Shown here in pieces: positions 34,031-45,135 of a DNA stretch of 64,000 bases. Every line of letters starts with the position of its first letter. Within the stretch, counting starts at the first letter, position 1. A program made the translations under genes and the position numbers. The DNA is from Wolfiporia cocos (Eukaryota > Basidiomycota > Agaricomycetes > Polyporales > Phaeolaceae), in assembly GCA_029448655.1 (NCBI GenBank), contig JACCLO010000001.1, positions 806,001 to 870,000 on the forward strand. Reading direction: 5' to 3'. The notes under the pieces were generated by a model. That model had not been told where the DNA came from. It ran no database searches and was given only the letters and a program-made list of their open reading frames with translations.

Positions 34031-37000
34031 TATACCGCCTGATGCAGTGGGACTATGCTGTAATTTACTGCCGTCCGTTCTGTTTTTATTTCCAATTCAG
34101 GTTCTGATGTCAGGCTTGATAGTCTTGTCAACGATGTTCTACAAGCACCAGATCTTTCACTCACTCACCTAAAGGATTACTTGGGTGCATCTCGTGAGCG
34201 GAAGCGAATGGACACTTACATTGACAAGTAGACAAGCACTGAGATATTCTCAGCTGCTGATGGATGGCGAGAGGCTACACTACATATTCCCATGCCAGCT
34301 GATGGTGTCCAGCAACCAGAGGAGAATGCAGAAACTTTGGCGGTACCAGGAGTTCATTACCACCCACTTACTCAAATTATCAAGAATGCCTTCACATCTC
34401 CTGCTGCAGTGAACTGGCACTATACACCATTTCGACTTCAATGGACAGATCCGAAGGATCCAGAGGGCTCATTAATTCTTTTCACTGTGATGCCTTCATC
34501 AAGGAGAATGAGAGACTCCGGAGCCAACCTTGTGAACCTGGCTGCGAGCTTGAAAGGGCAATAGCAGCTATGATGCTCTGGTCAGATTCTACCCATCTTG
34601 CAGACTTTGGCACCGCATCCCTCTGGCCTATATATGTATATTTTGGAAATCAATCAAAATATGAACGTGGCAAACCTACTCAGTTTGCATCACATCATGC
34701 AGCATATATCCCATCTGTGAGTACTGATACTCTATGAAAGTAGCTTACCGGAATGGTTCCAGACCATTTATACTAGAGTATATGGTCGACCTGCCCCTGC
34801 AGATTTATTTACATTTACTCGACGCGAACTATATCAAGCTACATGGCGTCTTTTTTGGATGAGGAGTTCATGCATGCATACAGGCATGGCATTATTGTGC
34901 TATGTGCTGATGGTATAGTATGACGCCTCTACCCCCGATTTTCTACCTACTCAGTGGACTATCCTGAAAAGTATGTCAATAGCTTGTTCACTTTTACATT
35001 TGCTAATGTATACTCCTATAGAGTGCTAATTGCCTGTATCAAATAGTTAGGACGTTGCCCCTGCCCATGCTGTTTGACAGAGACGAAGTATATAAGTGCA
35101 ATTGGCACAAATGCTGACATGCAACGCCGACAGCACTTGCGAGAAGACAGTCCTGCCCATCAAAAACAAGTTGAGACAGCACGCACCTGGATATTTGACC
35201 GTGGATGGAGTCTCACAAGTGAACGTACCAAGGGGACACTGGAGAAGCAGTCACTTACCATGGTTCGAGTATGTATTATTACTTGTCGCCATGCTCACTT
35301 ATTATAGAACGCATTCTCTGAGCGGCTCTTGAGCTCTGGATTCAACTACTTTTCGATGCTTGTTGTAGACCAACTGCATGAATTTGAACTTGGAGTTTGG
35401 AAGGCTACATTCACACACCTTCTACACATTTTGTATGCCTATGGTGATGGTCCTATTCAGTCACTGAATGAAAGGTAACACTCAAATACTATGACTGAAT
35501 ACAACGGTTGATCAATTATTATTCAGATATCGCAACGTTCCTACATTTGGAAGGGATACATACGTAAATTTAATAACAATGCATTGAGTATGAAGAAGCT
35601 TGCAGCACGCGATTTTGAAGATCTACTTCAGGTATGATCCAGCCCCAATTTGAACCTATATTTATTGGACTAACTTTGAAGTCAGTGCGCAATTCCAGTA
35701 TTCGAGGATCTTCTTCCCTCGCCACATAATGAGGTTATACATGACCTATTATTCACCCTAGCCATGTGGCATGCATATGCAAAATTGCGGATGCATACAG
35801 ACAAAACCCTAGACTTCTTTGAAGGTTGTACCTCCATGCTTGGATGCAGCTTACGCCAATTTAAAGTTGCAGGAAGGAAGGCATACAACAAAGGCAAAGA
35901 CAGGGCACAGTCTTCTACTTCGTAAAGGGGAGTCGGAATAATGGCGCAAAATTCAAGACCTTTAGTCTCTCCACTGTCAAGTTACATTTCTTAGGGGACT
36001 ATGTCAGCTCCATCCGTGCCTTTGGAACTACTGACAATTATACTACTCAGATTGTAAAGTGTTTATATTTGATATAACAACTTGAGCTCATGTTCTGTTA
36101 TTTCCAGGGTGAACAAGAGCACAAGCGTGTAAAGCGCTTTTATGCCCGGACGAACAAACACAAATTTGAGAAGCAAATTGCTCGTCATTCCAAGCGAGAG
36201 CGGCTTCTCAATCAAATTAGGCTTCATGAGAGGCATCTTCAAGAAGCCCTCAGAGCATGGCAGACAGAAACAGGACCTTTTAGCTCAGCTACAACATCAG
36301 CTGTCAGATTAACCATAGTGCCGCAACAGCATGAGCCTTCTGAGAAAATTAATATCAGATGGCTCAGGGCACCTGCCGTCGTTGAATTTACAGAACCCGA
36401 AGCCCTTCCAAAAATGTCACCCTCAGCACACTATCAAGTCTCCGAGGAACGGCGTTATCATAATGATCTCATACAGTGGCTGTCAGAGCATCAGGGGGAT
36501 CATGCAGTAATTGTAAGATATTATATTGCTCATGAATGGACATTTACTGATTTACTGATTTGATTGTTCAGGACTTTTATCCTGACTTGATTGACCACCT
36601 CCTTGCATGATTACTCAGAAGAACTTATAGTGGAGATGAATACAACTTTACATCCCGTGATCGTGCCACTGTGGCGATAGTCAACAACCGCATGTACCAC
36701 CACAAGGTCATACGGTTCAACTACACCACCTATGATCTTCACCGGTGTACTGATTCAGTTAACCCTCGGACACATCCTGACATCATGGTGCGCTCAAATG
36801 AGGATGACAATAGCGATGACTGGCACCCATACTGGTATGGACGCATTATTGGAGTATTCCACTTCAATGTCAGGCATTTGGGCCCTCAGTCATGCAACTC
36901 TGACATCCAGCACATGGACATTCTATGGGTGCGCTGGTTCGGTCGTGATTTATCCTATCAATCAGGCTGGAAGGATCGCCGTCTTCCTCGAGTAGGATTT

Positions 37001-37480
37001 CTGGACAGCACTCAACCTGGAGCTTTTGGGTTTCTTGACCCTAATGAAGTAATACGAGCTGTTCATATAATTCCTGCCTTTGCGCATGGCCGAACTACAC
37101 AACATCTACCACCCTCAATTGCTCGTCAAGATCACGACAATGATGAGGACTGGTGCTACTACTATGTCAATATGTGAGTTGTATGGCTTTTTGCATGCAC
37201 TTCATTGATGAAGTCGAAATAGCTTTGTTGATAGGGATATGTTTATGAGATTTCATGGTGGTGGGATTGGTCATAAGGATTTATGGGACTTATTGGAACA
37301 GTTGCAGCCACCATGGGATCAGCGAGGAAAAATTAATGGCACAGAGGAAGTGGAAGATGAAGTACTAATGAAGGATGAGGATGGTAGTGAGAGCAACGAT
37401 GAGAATATAGGGAGCAGCAGTGATGAAGGTGAGGATGAAGATATTTATGATGAAAATGAGGAGGGGAATGGGGGGGAAAT

Positions 37481-37514
37481 GAGGAGGAGGAGGAGGAGGA
37501 GGAGGAGGAGGAGG
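37481..37514. repeat. GGA microsatellite in the transposase tail
   Basis: An uninterrupted run of about eleven gga/gag triplets. On the reading frame that reaches the conserved end (CFGDI) it encodes Glu; on the frame entering from upstream it reads Arg because of the frame change at the preceding G-run. The minus-strand Pro-rich frame here is an artefact of the repeat. Confidence 0.85.
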
Positions 37515-37630
37515 ATCATGAAGACATTGAAACAATACTGGCTGCAGAACATGGGGCACTCGGGGCTGAGGATGGTGAGAATGATGATGACCTGTACATA
37601 AGCTATGATGTATGCTTTGGTGATATCTGA

Positions 37631-38214
37631 GAAATTCTATTCAGTCACTGTTGTAATGCGTGTAAGTAGCTATGAACGGATTGACGCACTAAAGTAGTCA
37701 GGAATATAGCCAGGCCTTGCTAACGTGCATATTTCCAGAAGAACTTAATTATTAATGTGACAAAAGCTATTGAATAATACAGATTGACTCTACGATTACA
37801 GGCATATCAAGATCGCCCAAATCCGCCAAGAACCCGTCAAGCCACAGCAACAACGAGTTCAGATGTCAATCCCAGTGAAAGTACCTCATACCAGAATCTA
37901 TCAATAGACAATGGGTATGATAGGGGTTAAAATTGGACGGTAGAATAGCCTGCGCTATCTTTTAGACGCCAGGTAACATAGTAGTAGCTACTGTAAGATG
38001 CTGAAAGCTATGAAGGTAGTATTAGGCATGTAGGACGGATACCCAATAATTTGAAAATTATATCCCCGTCTACTGGAAGCTAGAGAAAAATACTCGGGGC
38101 CCTGGGTTGAGTGCCAAAAGCTACCAGAATATACCCATTGCCAGTGGCCTTTACTCCCAAATCAATCAGAACGTACAAATTCATATCATTGTCCATTTTA
38201 TAAGCTGCCGCAAA
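37631..38214. other. Right flank of the Plavaka gene
   Basis: No gene is recognised. A short plus frame near 37798-37928 (AYQDRPNPPRTRQ) follows a possible acceptor but has no continuation. Confidence 0.4.
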
Positions 38215-39830
38215 CTATAGAAAGCTACTAGAACAAATCCTCGGCCTTTTGTGCGTCATACTACTCAAATCCTCCTGCAGCGCAGCAACTCGGCGAGCTC
38301 CCTGAATATTCGAAATCAGACATGTTGCACTGTCAGACAATCTGTGAACATACCAAAGAGCTTCATACGAATCTAAGCTGTCCGAGCCCGTCACCATGTG
38401 AAATACAGAATTCCGCGAATGCAATCCAAGGCGGTCGCGCATGTTCTCCCATACGTTGCGGATATGGTCGCGTCCATCGCGCTGAACCTGAGCAACGCTG
38501 GGTGCCTGTCCTGGATTAACTCCTAGAGGATCCATATCCAGACCAGCAAGACCCGCCAATGTCCGTGGTGGGAGTAGGGGACATTGGGCGATTAAAGCCT
38601 GGTGTAGCCGTCGCAGTACCATTATTGTGGCCTGGGAATGCAATCCCGGGGGAGAAGAGAGATGCTGCTGTGGCAGCTGCAGCAACACTACCGAATAGTC
38701 AATCATGCGGAGAAAACGAGGCAAGATGCACGCACCTCAGAAGCGTTCCCAGCACGTCAATGCTTGCTGGTGACAATGGCCGTGGCCATCCGTCAGCCTC
38801 GCCAGCAACATTATCGTGTTGTTCTGAGGACGAAGTGGCATCTTCTGCAGGAGTCGGGTCAGGATTGAAATTCCTGGGCTGCTGTCGGAAGAGATAGCAG
38901 AGTTGCAGTTCGAGCCCGACATGACTTCTGACAATGGCTGCGAGCACGATATAAATGACGATAACCGATTGCGAGTTCTGAGCCGTTCGCCTTCACGCTC
39001 CCATGGTGCGGACGATGATCTCTGCGAGTGGACGCCCGATATGGGACGTGGGGTAGATGAACACGACGGTCGCTGCTGTGGGGCGGATGTTCCATTCGCT
39101 TGCGAGTCCGTCGTGTTGACAACACCTTGCACGACGACGAGTGTACCGGGCTGTGGATATGGGCAGGGCACTTGTTCAGAAGCAGGTGTTGGCTGCGCGG
39201 GCTCACCATTGTCCTCGTAGGACTCGCGCTCGTCCCGCAGCATGGATCTATTCTAGCTGGGAGAGTGTTCATCTGCTGCTAGAATACTGTGCTCAGTTGG
39301 CGGTGTCCTATCTGCATCAACTGCGCTGCGCGCGTCAGCACTGACCATTTGTGCGTGCTGCTCATGCACCTTGCAACCAAAGAAGACGCATGCGCACCTG
39401 AAAAATGGCTGGAAGACGGTCGACGTTAGCAAGTACGCCATCGCGATCCCTGCGCACGCTGTACATCAGTGTTCTTCTCCAGCATCAGCTTATCAGGAAA
39501 TTAAATGATGAAAGAGCATACAGATCTACAAGGTCCGCGAAGACAGCAGGGTTCAGAAGAATGGTCCCTACAGGAATGAACAGAACACAGTACGAGGAAG
39601 AGAAGCACAGAGACACATCACCCACTTCGCTGCATTTCATAGGATGCCTTCTCCGCACCATCGCACGATGCAGGCCTGCACTGGATCTGTCCCACACATT
39701 GGGCAGAGGCCCAAGTCATCGAGGCTCTAGTAAGCATGACAGGCGCCCCCCCACTGCAGGTCAGCTGAACTGCTTCGCCTTACCAGAGCTGCACATACCT
39801 GGGGAAATGGTGGAAGTATGAGGTAGAGAT
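38215..39830 (-). CDS. Hypothetical protein, multi-exon, unrecognised
   Basis: Three consecutive minus-strand open regions look coding: 39697-39485 (hydrophobic, SSSYCVLFIPVGTILLNPAV), 39243-38737 (Ser/Pro/Gln-rich, with QPGTLVVVQGVVNTTDS) and 38724-38215 (AGLAGLDMDPLGVNPGQAPS, RDHIRNVWENMRDRLGLH), with a stop at 38215. GC content and codon use resemble the conserved genes more than the AT-rich transposon next door. Joins between the pieces, the start, and the segment 39441-39253 are unresolved, and plus-strand frames also overlap. It could be a cellular gene with an N-terminal membrane part and a disordered tail. No function is proposed. Confidence 0.35.
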
Positions 39831-40618
39831 AAGAAAAATAGACGGACGACTCGAGACAGTACTTGTACTATGGCGCAATTGAATGACCAGCTCACATGAG
39901 CGCTTGGACTTGCTGCTTGCGATGAAGTCGAAGTCCAAAATGCTGCCCTTTTTGACTTGACGTCGGCTTGCGGTTTTGCAATTGGACGTCTGCTCGAAAA
40001 ATGCTCAGACGCGACTATTAATCGATATTAACTAAGTATGTATGGGTATGACAAAAGTCTTGGCATCAGTCATTGGACTGCTTGTACTCTTGGCATTTAG
40101 CTTTCGATATCATTGTGGTGAAAATCGGTATCTCAATAGTATGATTTTATATTTTCTGGTATTTACAGGTATCTTAAGGATATGTGGGACTTTCACTGGG
40201 TGTCGATTGGGAAGCTCAGCCACCAGTGTGTTTGATGCGTCTCGACGTGTGGGAAATCGTCACGTGTCTGCGTCATAAGCCTCGAGTAGACTTCAATGCC
40301 TGGCCGGTCCTCAAAACACAGATGTATGACCCGGTAAGATATGTTATAGCAGAATAGTGGCATGATCTGCTTACAGCTTTCTTTCTATAAGTTTTGTTTC
40401 ATAAGTCATAAGATAGTTAGTAATCTTTCCCATTTAGTACCCCAGTGTATATTGCAATGCCCGGTAAACCGAGCATTACCGACACTGTTTGTTCTTAGCA
40501 TATATGGGCATATGGTAGTAATGTATGCATCATATATGCGCATGCAATATTATGATGCACTTATATGTCAAAGCATCCAGGATGCAGCACTGTGAACCAA
40601 TTATATACGCATCTGATA
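39831..40618. other. No gene recognised
   Basis: AT-rich sequence up to the TGATA target duplication (40614-40618) of the next LTR. A 78-codon plus frame at 40042 starts with a hydrophobic stretch but has no other support. Confidence 0.45.
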
Positions 40619-41245
40619 TATCACAAGACAAACCGGCCCTCTAAGCTGCTCTCTAAACCCCTGGGCCTTGGCCTTGATTCGGCATAGACGAAGAGGACTC
40701 TTGCATGGTGATTACCAGAGGCTTCCAGTCTAGGTAGACGAGGTATGAGGAGGCACTTCAGAAGGTAGTCGTGTTGGGGGCGTAAGCCCCATAGACAAGA
40801 ATCTACATTCTGAGGGCTAAGAGCCTCAGGTGTGATCATTATATACATCAGGGGCTTCAGTACTACTCTAGATACGCTTGCCCTAATGTATTGGCCCGTG
40901 CACAGCCCTACAGGCGTAACTAAGGCCATCGTTATGTTATATAAGCGGCCAGCCAGTAATGGTGGCCGCCAATGAGTCATTGACAAGGTGTCAGAGACGC
41001 GGTGTTGTGATCATATGGTCAGGTGCCACCTATGCAGTCACCTGCCTACACATCGCGGTCACATGCTACCTATCTGCACGCTACCTAAGACCAGCACAAC
41101 CAGTAATGGTGCACCGGACTGGACTGGGTGCTTGGCTAGGTTTAAGGGGGCCCTGCCAGGCCGCATTCTGGGTGGTTAGCTATGCAGTAAACCCTAGAAC
41201 AAAGGAATAAATGGGCGATGCCAGCCCATAGGCTTTCTTGTGACA
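40619..41245. mobile_element. Solo LTR with TGATA target duplication
   Basis: 627 bp starting TATCACAAG and ending CTTGTGACA, an inverted pair apart from the mutated second base (TA for TG), with perfect 5-bp direct repeats TGATA at 40614-40618 and 41246-41250. The terminal motif is shared with the LTR at 48866-49860 (starts TGTCACAAGCC), so they are probably related. No internal retrotransposon sequence remains. Confidence 0.82.
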
Positions 41246-41494
41246 TGATATCTGAGACTACATGTATCAACAAGATATATTAATACAAGTCCTCCATGTA
41301 TCATCGAGTCGCATATATGCACACACATGCTCATATATTATACCTATGATACATTTGAGGACATGCAAGTTGTCACAACCATTGTGGTGGCATGTGATGC
41401 CTTACATATGCATACATAACACTCAAACTGTTGCAAACACATGCATGCCTTATATGCACATACAGTTATCCTGCTTTTTTGCTGATGCTGTGCT

Positions 41495-41958
41495 AGTGCA
41501 TTACACCATGTCTTGCCATTTACAGGTGTTGCTTTCAAGCCCATACGCTCAAAGCACTCAGCCTGCACTCTCGTCAACAACTTTTTGCTATTCTACACTC
41601 TCGGAAGCTTACCTGGTTTTTCAAGCTCATTCAGAGGTGATATTATTAATATCATCTTGTCACTCTGCTCATCGAGCAATAGCAGCATCGCAAAAGGCAT
41701 TGTTTTGCCTGCACCCATTCCTGCGATCACGATGGCATCAAGCCCGAGAAGTATCGCTTCAGTCACATCGAGCTGCCAGTCATATGGAGTCCTATCGGGA
41801 CCAAACATCCGCTTGAATTTGGCAGTGAGCTTTTCACGCGTCTCTGCAGAAGAATATTGATGAGTTTTATAAGCTGCTTCACGGGCTGCCTCCAGTAGAA
41901 TGTCGAAATGCTTGTTGTTGAGATTGTAGATAGTCTGTAAAAATGGCTTGTGAGGCAT
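41495..41958 (-). pseudogene. N-terminal fragment of a RecQ-like DNA helicase
   Basis: The minus-strand frame starts MPHKPFLQTIYN (41958) and holds FKRMFGPDRTPYDWQLDVTE, then IVIAGMGAGKTMPFAMLLLL (Walker A, GAGKT) and MILIISPLNELE, as in Agaricomycete RecQ-family helicases. A consensus GTAAGC donor and an acceptor before AECFERMGLKATPVNGKTW continue the match for one more exon. After about 41495 homology stops: no DEAH box, helicase C-terminal domain or RQC region is found further along the minus strand, where the solo LTR begins 250 bases away. It is a truncated, non-functional piece, possibly carried by a transposon. Confidence 0.75.
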
Positions 41959-42039
41959 TCTATTGGCATGTATGTGCTAGAATACAGCAAGCGTGCGGCG
42001 GCATATTAAACCCGATGCCTCAGCTAGACCCAAGCGCTA

Positions 42040-43010
42040 TGGACAAACCATCATGGGCACTAGTTAACAGCATCACCAGCCCCACCTAAGAACCCTAGTC
42101 CCAGACCACACGTCCAGTCCGACATAAAGCCAATAGCAGTCACGTGACCCTGACCAACTACGATGAGCCCAGTAGCACCTAACCAGACCAACCCCTTGCT
42201 ACCTGGATCACACCTCATCGGGTCACGACCATCCAGACTCACGGCTAGGACTACATCCACCCAACCAACCAAACCCAATACCTCCCATCTCCACAAACCA
42301 CAGCCATCACTGGCTACACGGTCATTACCGGCCATGGACTCACGCCATTACTGGCACAGACTATGTACTATACAGACTAAGGCCCACGGAAGGCCTTAAA
42401 CTCCAGCCACCCTAGTCTATGGGGAACACTGACCTCGGGCAGCACCTGTACGACTGAGAACCCTAGCAGTCACAGGACTCTACATACCGATTGCAGCCGG
42501 TCACGCTCGATCACCCTATGTCACGCACGGCCTGTACTGGCCAGTCCACGTTCTCGGCAGATGCCACCCTTCAGTACCAGCACGTGGGAACCTGGGCCGC
42601 CACGTGCCTTCCCCTCAGTACCAGTACTTGGGAACCTGGACTGCAGACACCCCAATCACGGACATAGAACCCCACCATTACTGGCAAACCCCCGATTGAC
42701 GAGAACCACAGATCGGGCCTAACCCGCTACATTGCCATAGACATCCAGCGCTCCCCTAGCCGTACCAGTGCTCGCGCTCCGATGCCCTTACTGACCACCA
42801 CGTAGCATGTAGATTACCTCAGCACCAACGCCTTACAGGCCATGCCTAAACATGTACAAATAGTAGTAGGACTATATAAATGCCAGACAGTCTTGAGCGA
42901 ACCTCAGACTTGTCTTGGCCTTTGCAGCCTTAGATGCCCCGGACCAGGAAGGTGCCTTTGAGTGAGCCCCCTTCCCCTGGGTGTGTGTCTGAGGTTGTGC
43001 TTGTGTCACA
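42040..43010. mobile_element. LTR fragment related to the 48.9-49.9 kb LTR
   Basis: Shares with 48866-49860 the blocks gactgagaaccct, gatcacgctcgatca-like runs, ccattac(t/c)ggc, a TATA-like element before tgccagacagtctt, cctcagacttgtcttggcct, ggaccaggaagg and the end cttgtgtcaca (43010). I could not find the start or a target duplication, so the left end near 42.0 kb is approximate and may be truncated. Confidence 0.7.
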
Positions 43011-43261
43011 ACCCCACCTAGAAATGTGTCCCGAGCTTATCACTTCGGAGCCTGAATTACCTACCTTACAAGGTATTTTGATGCTAAAACTGTGATGGTG
43101 GCGCTTTTGACACTGGTACCACTTGAAGTCCAGGGTGTTACTCTAGGATATTGATGTCACTAGTAGTACCTATGTACACTATTAGCTCAAGTAGTGTACA
43201 GATTATATGATTCCAAGATATAAGTCATGCAAGGATAGCTATTAAGGAAGCCATAGATCAG

Positions 43262-44110
43262 TTATCTCTCTCCATCTCCTCAGTATCAGTCTCAGATCCC
43301 TCACCAATGTCAATTGTGCTCTCAGTATTAGTGATGTGCAAAGCACGGCTCAGCTCAAAGCTTGGGGCTTGGGCCTGGCTTTGAAGGGCTCGGGCTCAGT
43401 GAGATGTCAAGCCGGGCCCTCCTTGACGGCTCAGGCCGGCTTGGGCCCGGCTCAGGCTCAGGCCGGGGCTTATGGGTAATCATGTAGGACCTCGGAATTA
43501 TTGGCTTGTGCAGTTCAAATGACAGCACAACATATTCAGAATGCTTATATGTCTACTATTTGTTGATAATCTGATCTACAAGTGTTTTAACAGCTGCTTA
43601 TGATGTTGACCGAAAATCCAGATCTCGATCACAACCCCGATCGCAACAGTAGTCACAACGTTCCACACCGTGTTAGCAGATCACAAGTCATTGTAATGGC
43701 CGTTGAGATCATATAAGGTGAATTGATGCAAAATCTTAAACCATTTTCGCTAATTTTAACAACACCACAGCTGCGCGCCTGAAGCCGCCAGCTCAGGGCT
43801 CGGCTACGGCCGGCTCATGATCCAAGCCAGGCCCTGAGCTGTCTTAAGCTGCCCCCCAGGCTTGGCTCAGCCCGGCTTAAGTTGGCTCGGCCAGGCCCAG
43901 CTCACAGCTTTGAGCCGTGCTTTGCACATCACTACTCAATATCTGATGTAGGTTCATCAGCAGTGGTATATGCACCCCCTCCATAATGTTCCACTGTTGC
44001 TCTGAGAGCTGCTGATTTATCTGCTTTTTGCTTTGCAGGAGGTATCAGTTTCTCTGCATCATATTGATGATGCCACTCGCCGAAGATGAGAGTGCGATGT
44101 TTTGGGCATG
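43262..44110 (-). pseudogene. ORF remnant interrupted by a hAT-like MITE
   Basis: Minus-strand reading gives CPKHRTLIFGEWHHQYDAEK, then KADKSAALRATVEHYGGGAY and DEPTSDIE up to the MITE; after the MITE and one copy of its 8-bp target duplication the same frame continues STIDIGEGSETDTEEMERDN to a stop near 43264. The TAG at the MITE border would end translation. The protein is unknown to me; the acidic end and the setting suggest a transposon-encoded protein tail. Confidence 0.55.
43329..43934. mobile_element. hAT-like MITE in the ORF remnant
   Basis: 606 bp with 24-bp identical terminal inverted repeats starting TAGTGATGTGCAAAGCACGG, flanked by 8-bp repeats CTCAGTAT (43321-43328) and CTCAATAT (43935-43942), one mismatch. 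GC-rich ggctcgggc/ggcccggc motifs fill both ends; the centre is AT-rich and non-coding. It belongs to the same TIR family as 27699-28327 but has little internal similarity. Confidence 0.9.
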
Positions 44111-44710
44111 AGATCTAAGCTGGATTTCTAGCACACTGAGAAATAGAGGCAAGTCTTCAGCAATCTGTTGTGCAAGTACTTGCAGAAACAATATGACTTG
44201 CTATTAAACACGACGTGCTATTAAATACAACACAACATGACTCGCGATGCGGCGCGCTGCGCAATGTGATGCACCTGTGACGTCAACATCCTGTTTAGGA
44301 AAGAAAGTGCACGTCACATCTCCTCACCAAAATATTCATTGTCTCTGAACAAGCCATGTTATTAGCTGAAGAACTATCACATTCCATTGTGTATCTCCAT
44401 CATCAACCCTCTGAATACTCTCATGCTACCCTTGCTAGTATCATGTAGATCTACAGTCTTTCAAAGCTGTACTCCGATGTTTTGATGGATTGCTATCTCC
44501 TCCTAGGATATTCAGCTAAACTACATTGTAAATATCTCAATTGTTTAGCTTCTCACTTCTCAACAAAATGTTCAGAGCAAAATCTCGTTAAACTTCGAAT
44601 AGAGGGACTTCAGTCACTGATATTAATTTAGCAACTGCGCTTCGTTAGTGCTGCACAGTTCCCCATGTGCATATCAATCTGTAGATTAATCTACTAAATT
44701 GATAAAATAA

Positions 44711-44802
44711 ACCGCACTAAGAGGGATCGAACTCTCAACCTCCGAACATCAGGGCCAGCATACAAGATGTCCATGAGCTTACCACTATACCAAGGAGCGA
44801 CA
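44711..44802 (-). other. tRNA-like (pol III type) sequence, left arm
   Basis: On the minus strand an A-box-like TGGTATAGTGGTAAGC is followed 50 bases later by a B-box-like GAGTTCGATCC. The T-arm would have an 8-base loop and the acceptor ends pair poorly, so this is a tRNA-derived relic or SINE head rather than a working tRNA. Confidence 0.5.
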
Positions 44803-45057
44803 TTCTTCATATGCTATATACCCAACAATGAAAATTTTTCGGTCATTCAAAAATTTATGTCAAGTAATTCATTGGCTTTTAAGAAATTGGTCAGTTGAAG
44901 CACTGGCTACAGTAAAAGTATACTATAGTCAGAATTCTACACCCAACATAGAGCTATCAAGGCTAGGAGCTTAAAATTTGATGGAAAAGTTTTGTTAGGC
45001 CGGAGTTTGGGGGAGCAAAAAACTCTTGGTATAATTAATACAATTGTAATCTAGCAA

Positions 45058-45135
45058 ATCCTTTTAGTGTAATGGTATAATTCATGTCTGCTCATTGCAT
45101 TGCTACAGCTTGCAGTTCGGTTCCATCTCACGTAA
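45058..45135 (+). other. tRNA-like (pol III type) sequence, right arm
   Basis: A-box-like TAGTGTAATGGTATAATTC and B-box-like AGTTCGGTTCC, 50 bases apart. It is the mirror partner of 44711-44802. No convincing cloverleaf is seen. Confidence 0.45.

Larger units (their letters stand above)
32404..37630 (+). pseudogene. Plavaka-type transposase, heavily decayed
   Basis: Plus-strand, many exons. It begins with a C2HC finger (MPKFICSACEWEFNS, ATG 32404) and a Ser/Pro-rich part with GRPLRAHRLPKAFNDF. Core Plavaka blocks follow: ADGWREATLHIPMP, MMLWSDSTHLADFGTASLWP with IYVYFGNQSKYERGKP, FNYFSMLVVDQLHEFELGVW, KKLAARDFEDLLQ, and the late MFMRFHGGGIGHKD plus an acidic tail ending CFGDI. Plavaka is a basidiomycete DNA-transposon family related to CACTA/CMC. 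Lesions: an LTR at 33323-34030; TAG at 34229-34231; a frame change near 34460; TGA at 34921-34923; TAG at 35044-35046; a frame change near 35561 (before KFNNNALSM); and one at the G-run near 37471. It cannot make a full protein. Terminal repeats of the element were not found. Confidence 0.87.

Noticed and set aside
37365..37559. Pro-rich minus-strand protein
   Set aside because: Antisense of the GGA microsatellite in the transposase tail.
42040..43010. Complete LTR with target duplication
   Set aside because: The right end matches the related LTR, but no matching left terminus or 5-bp duplication was found, so it is reported only as a fragment.
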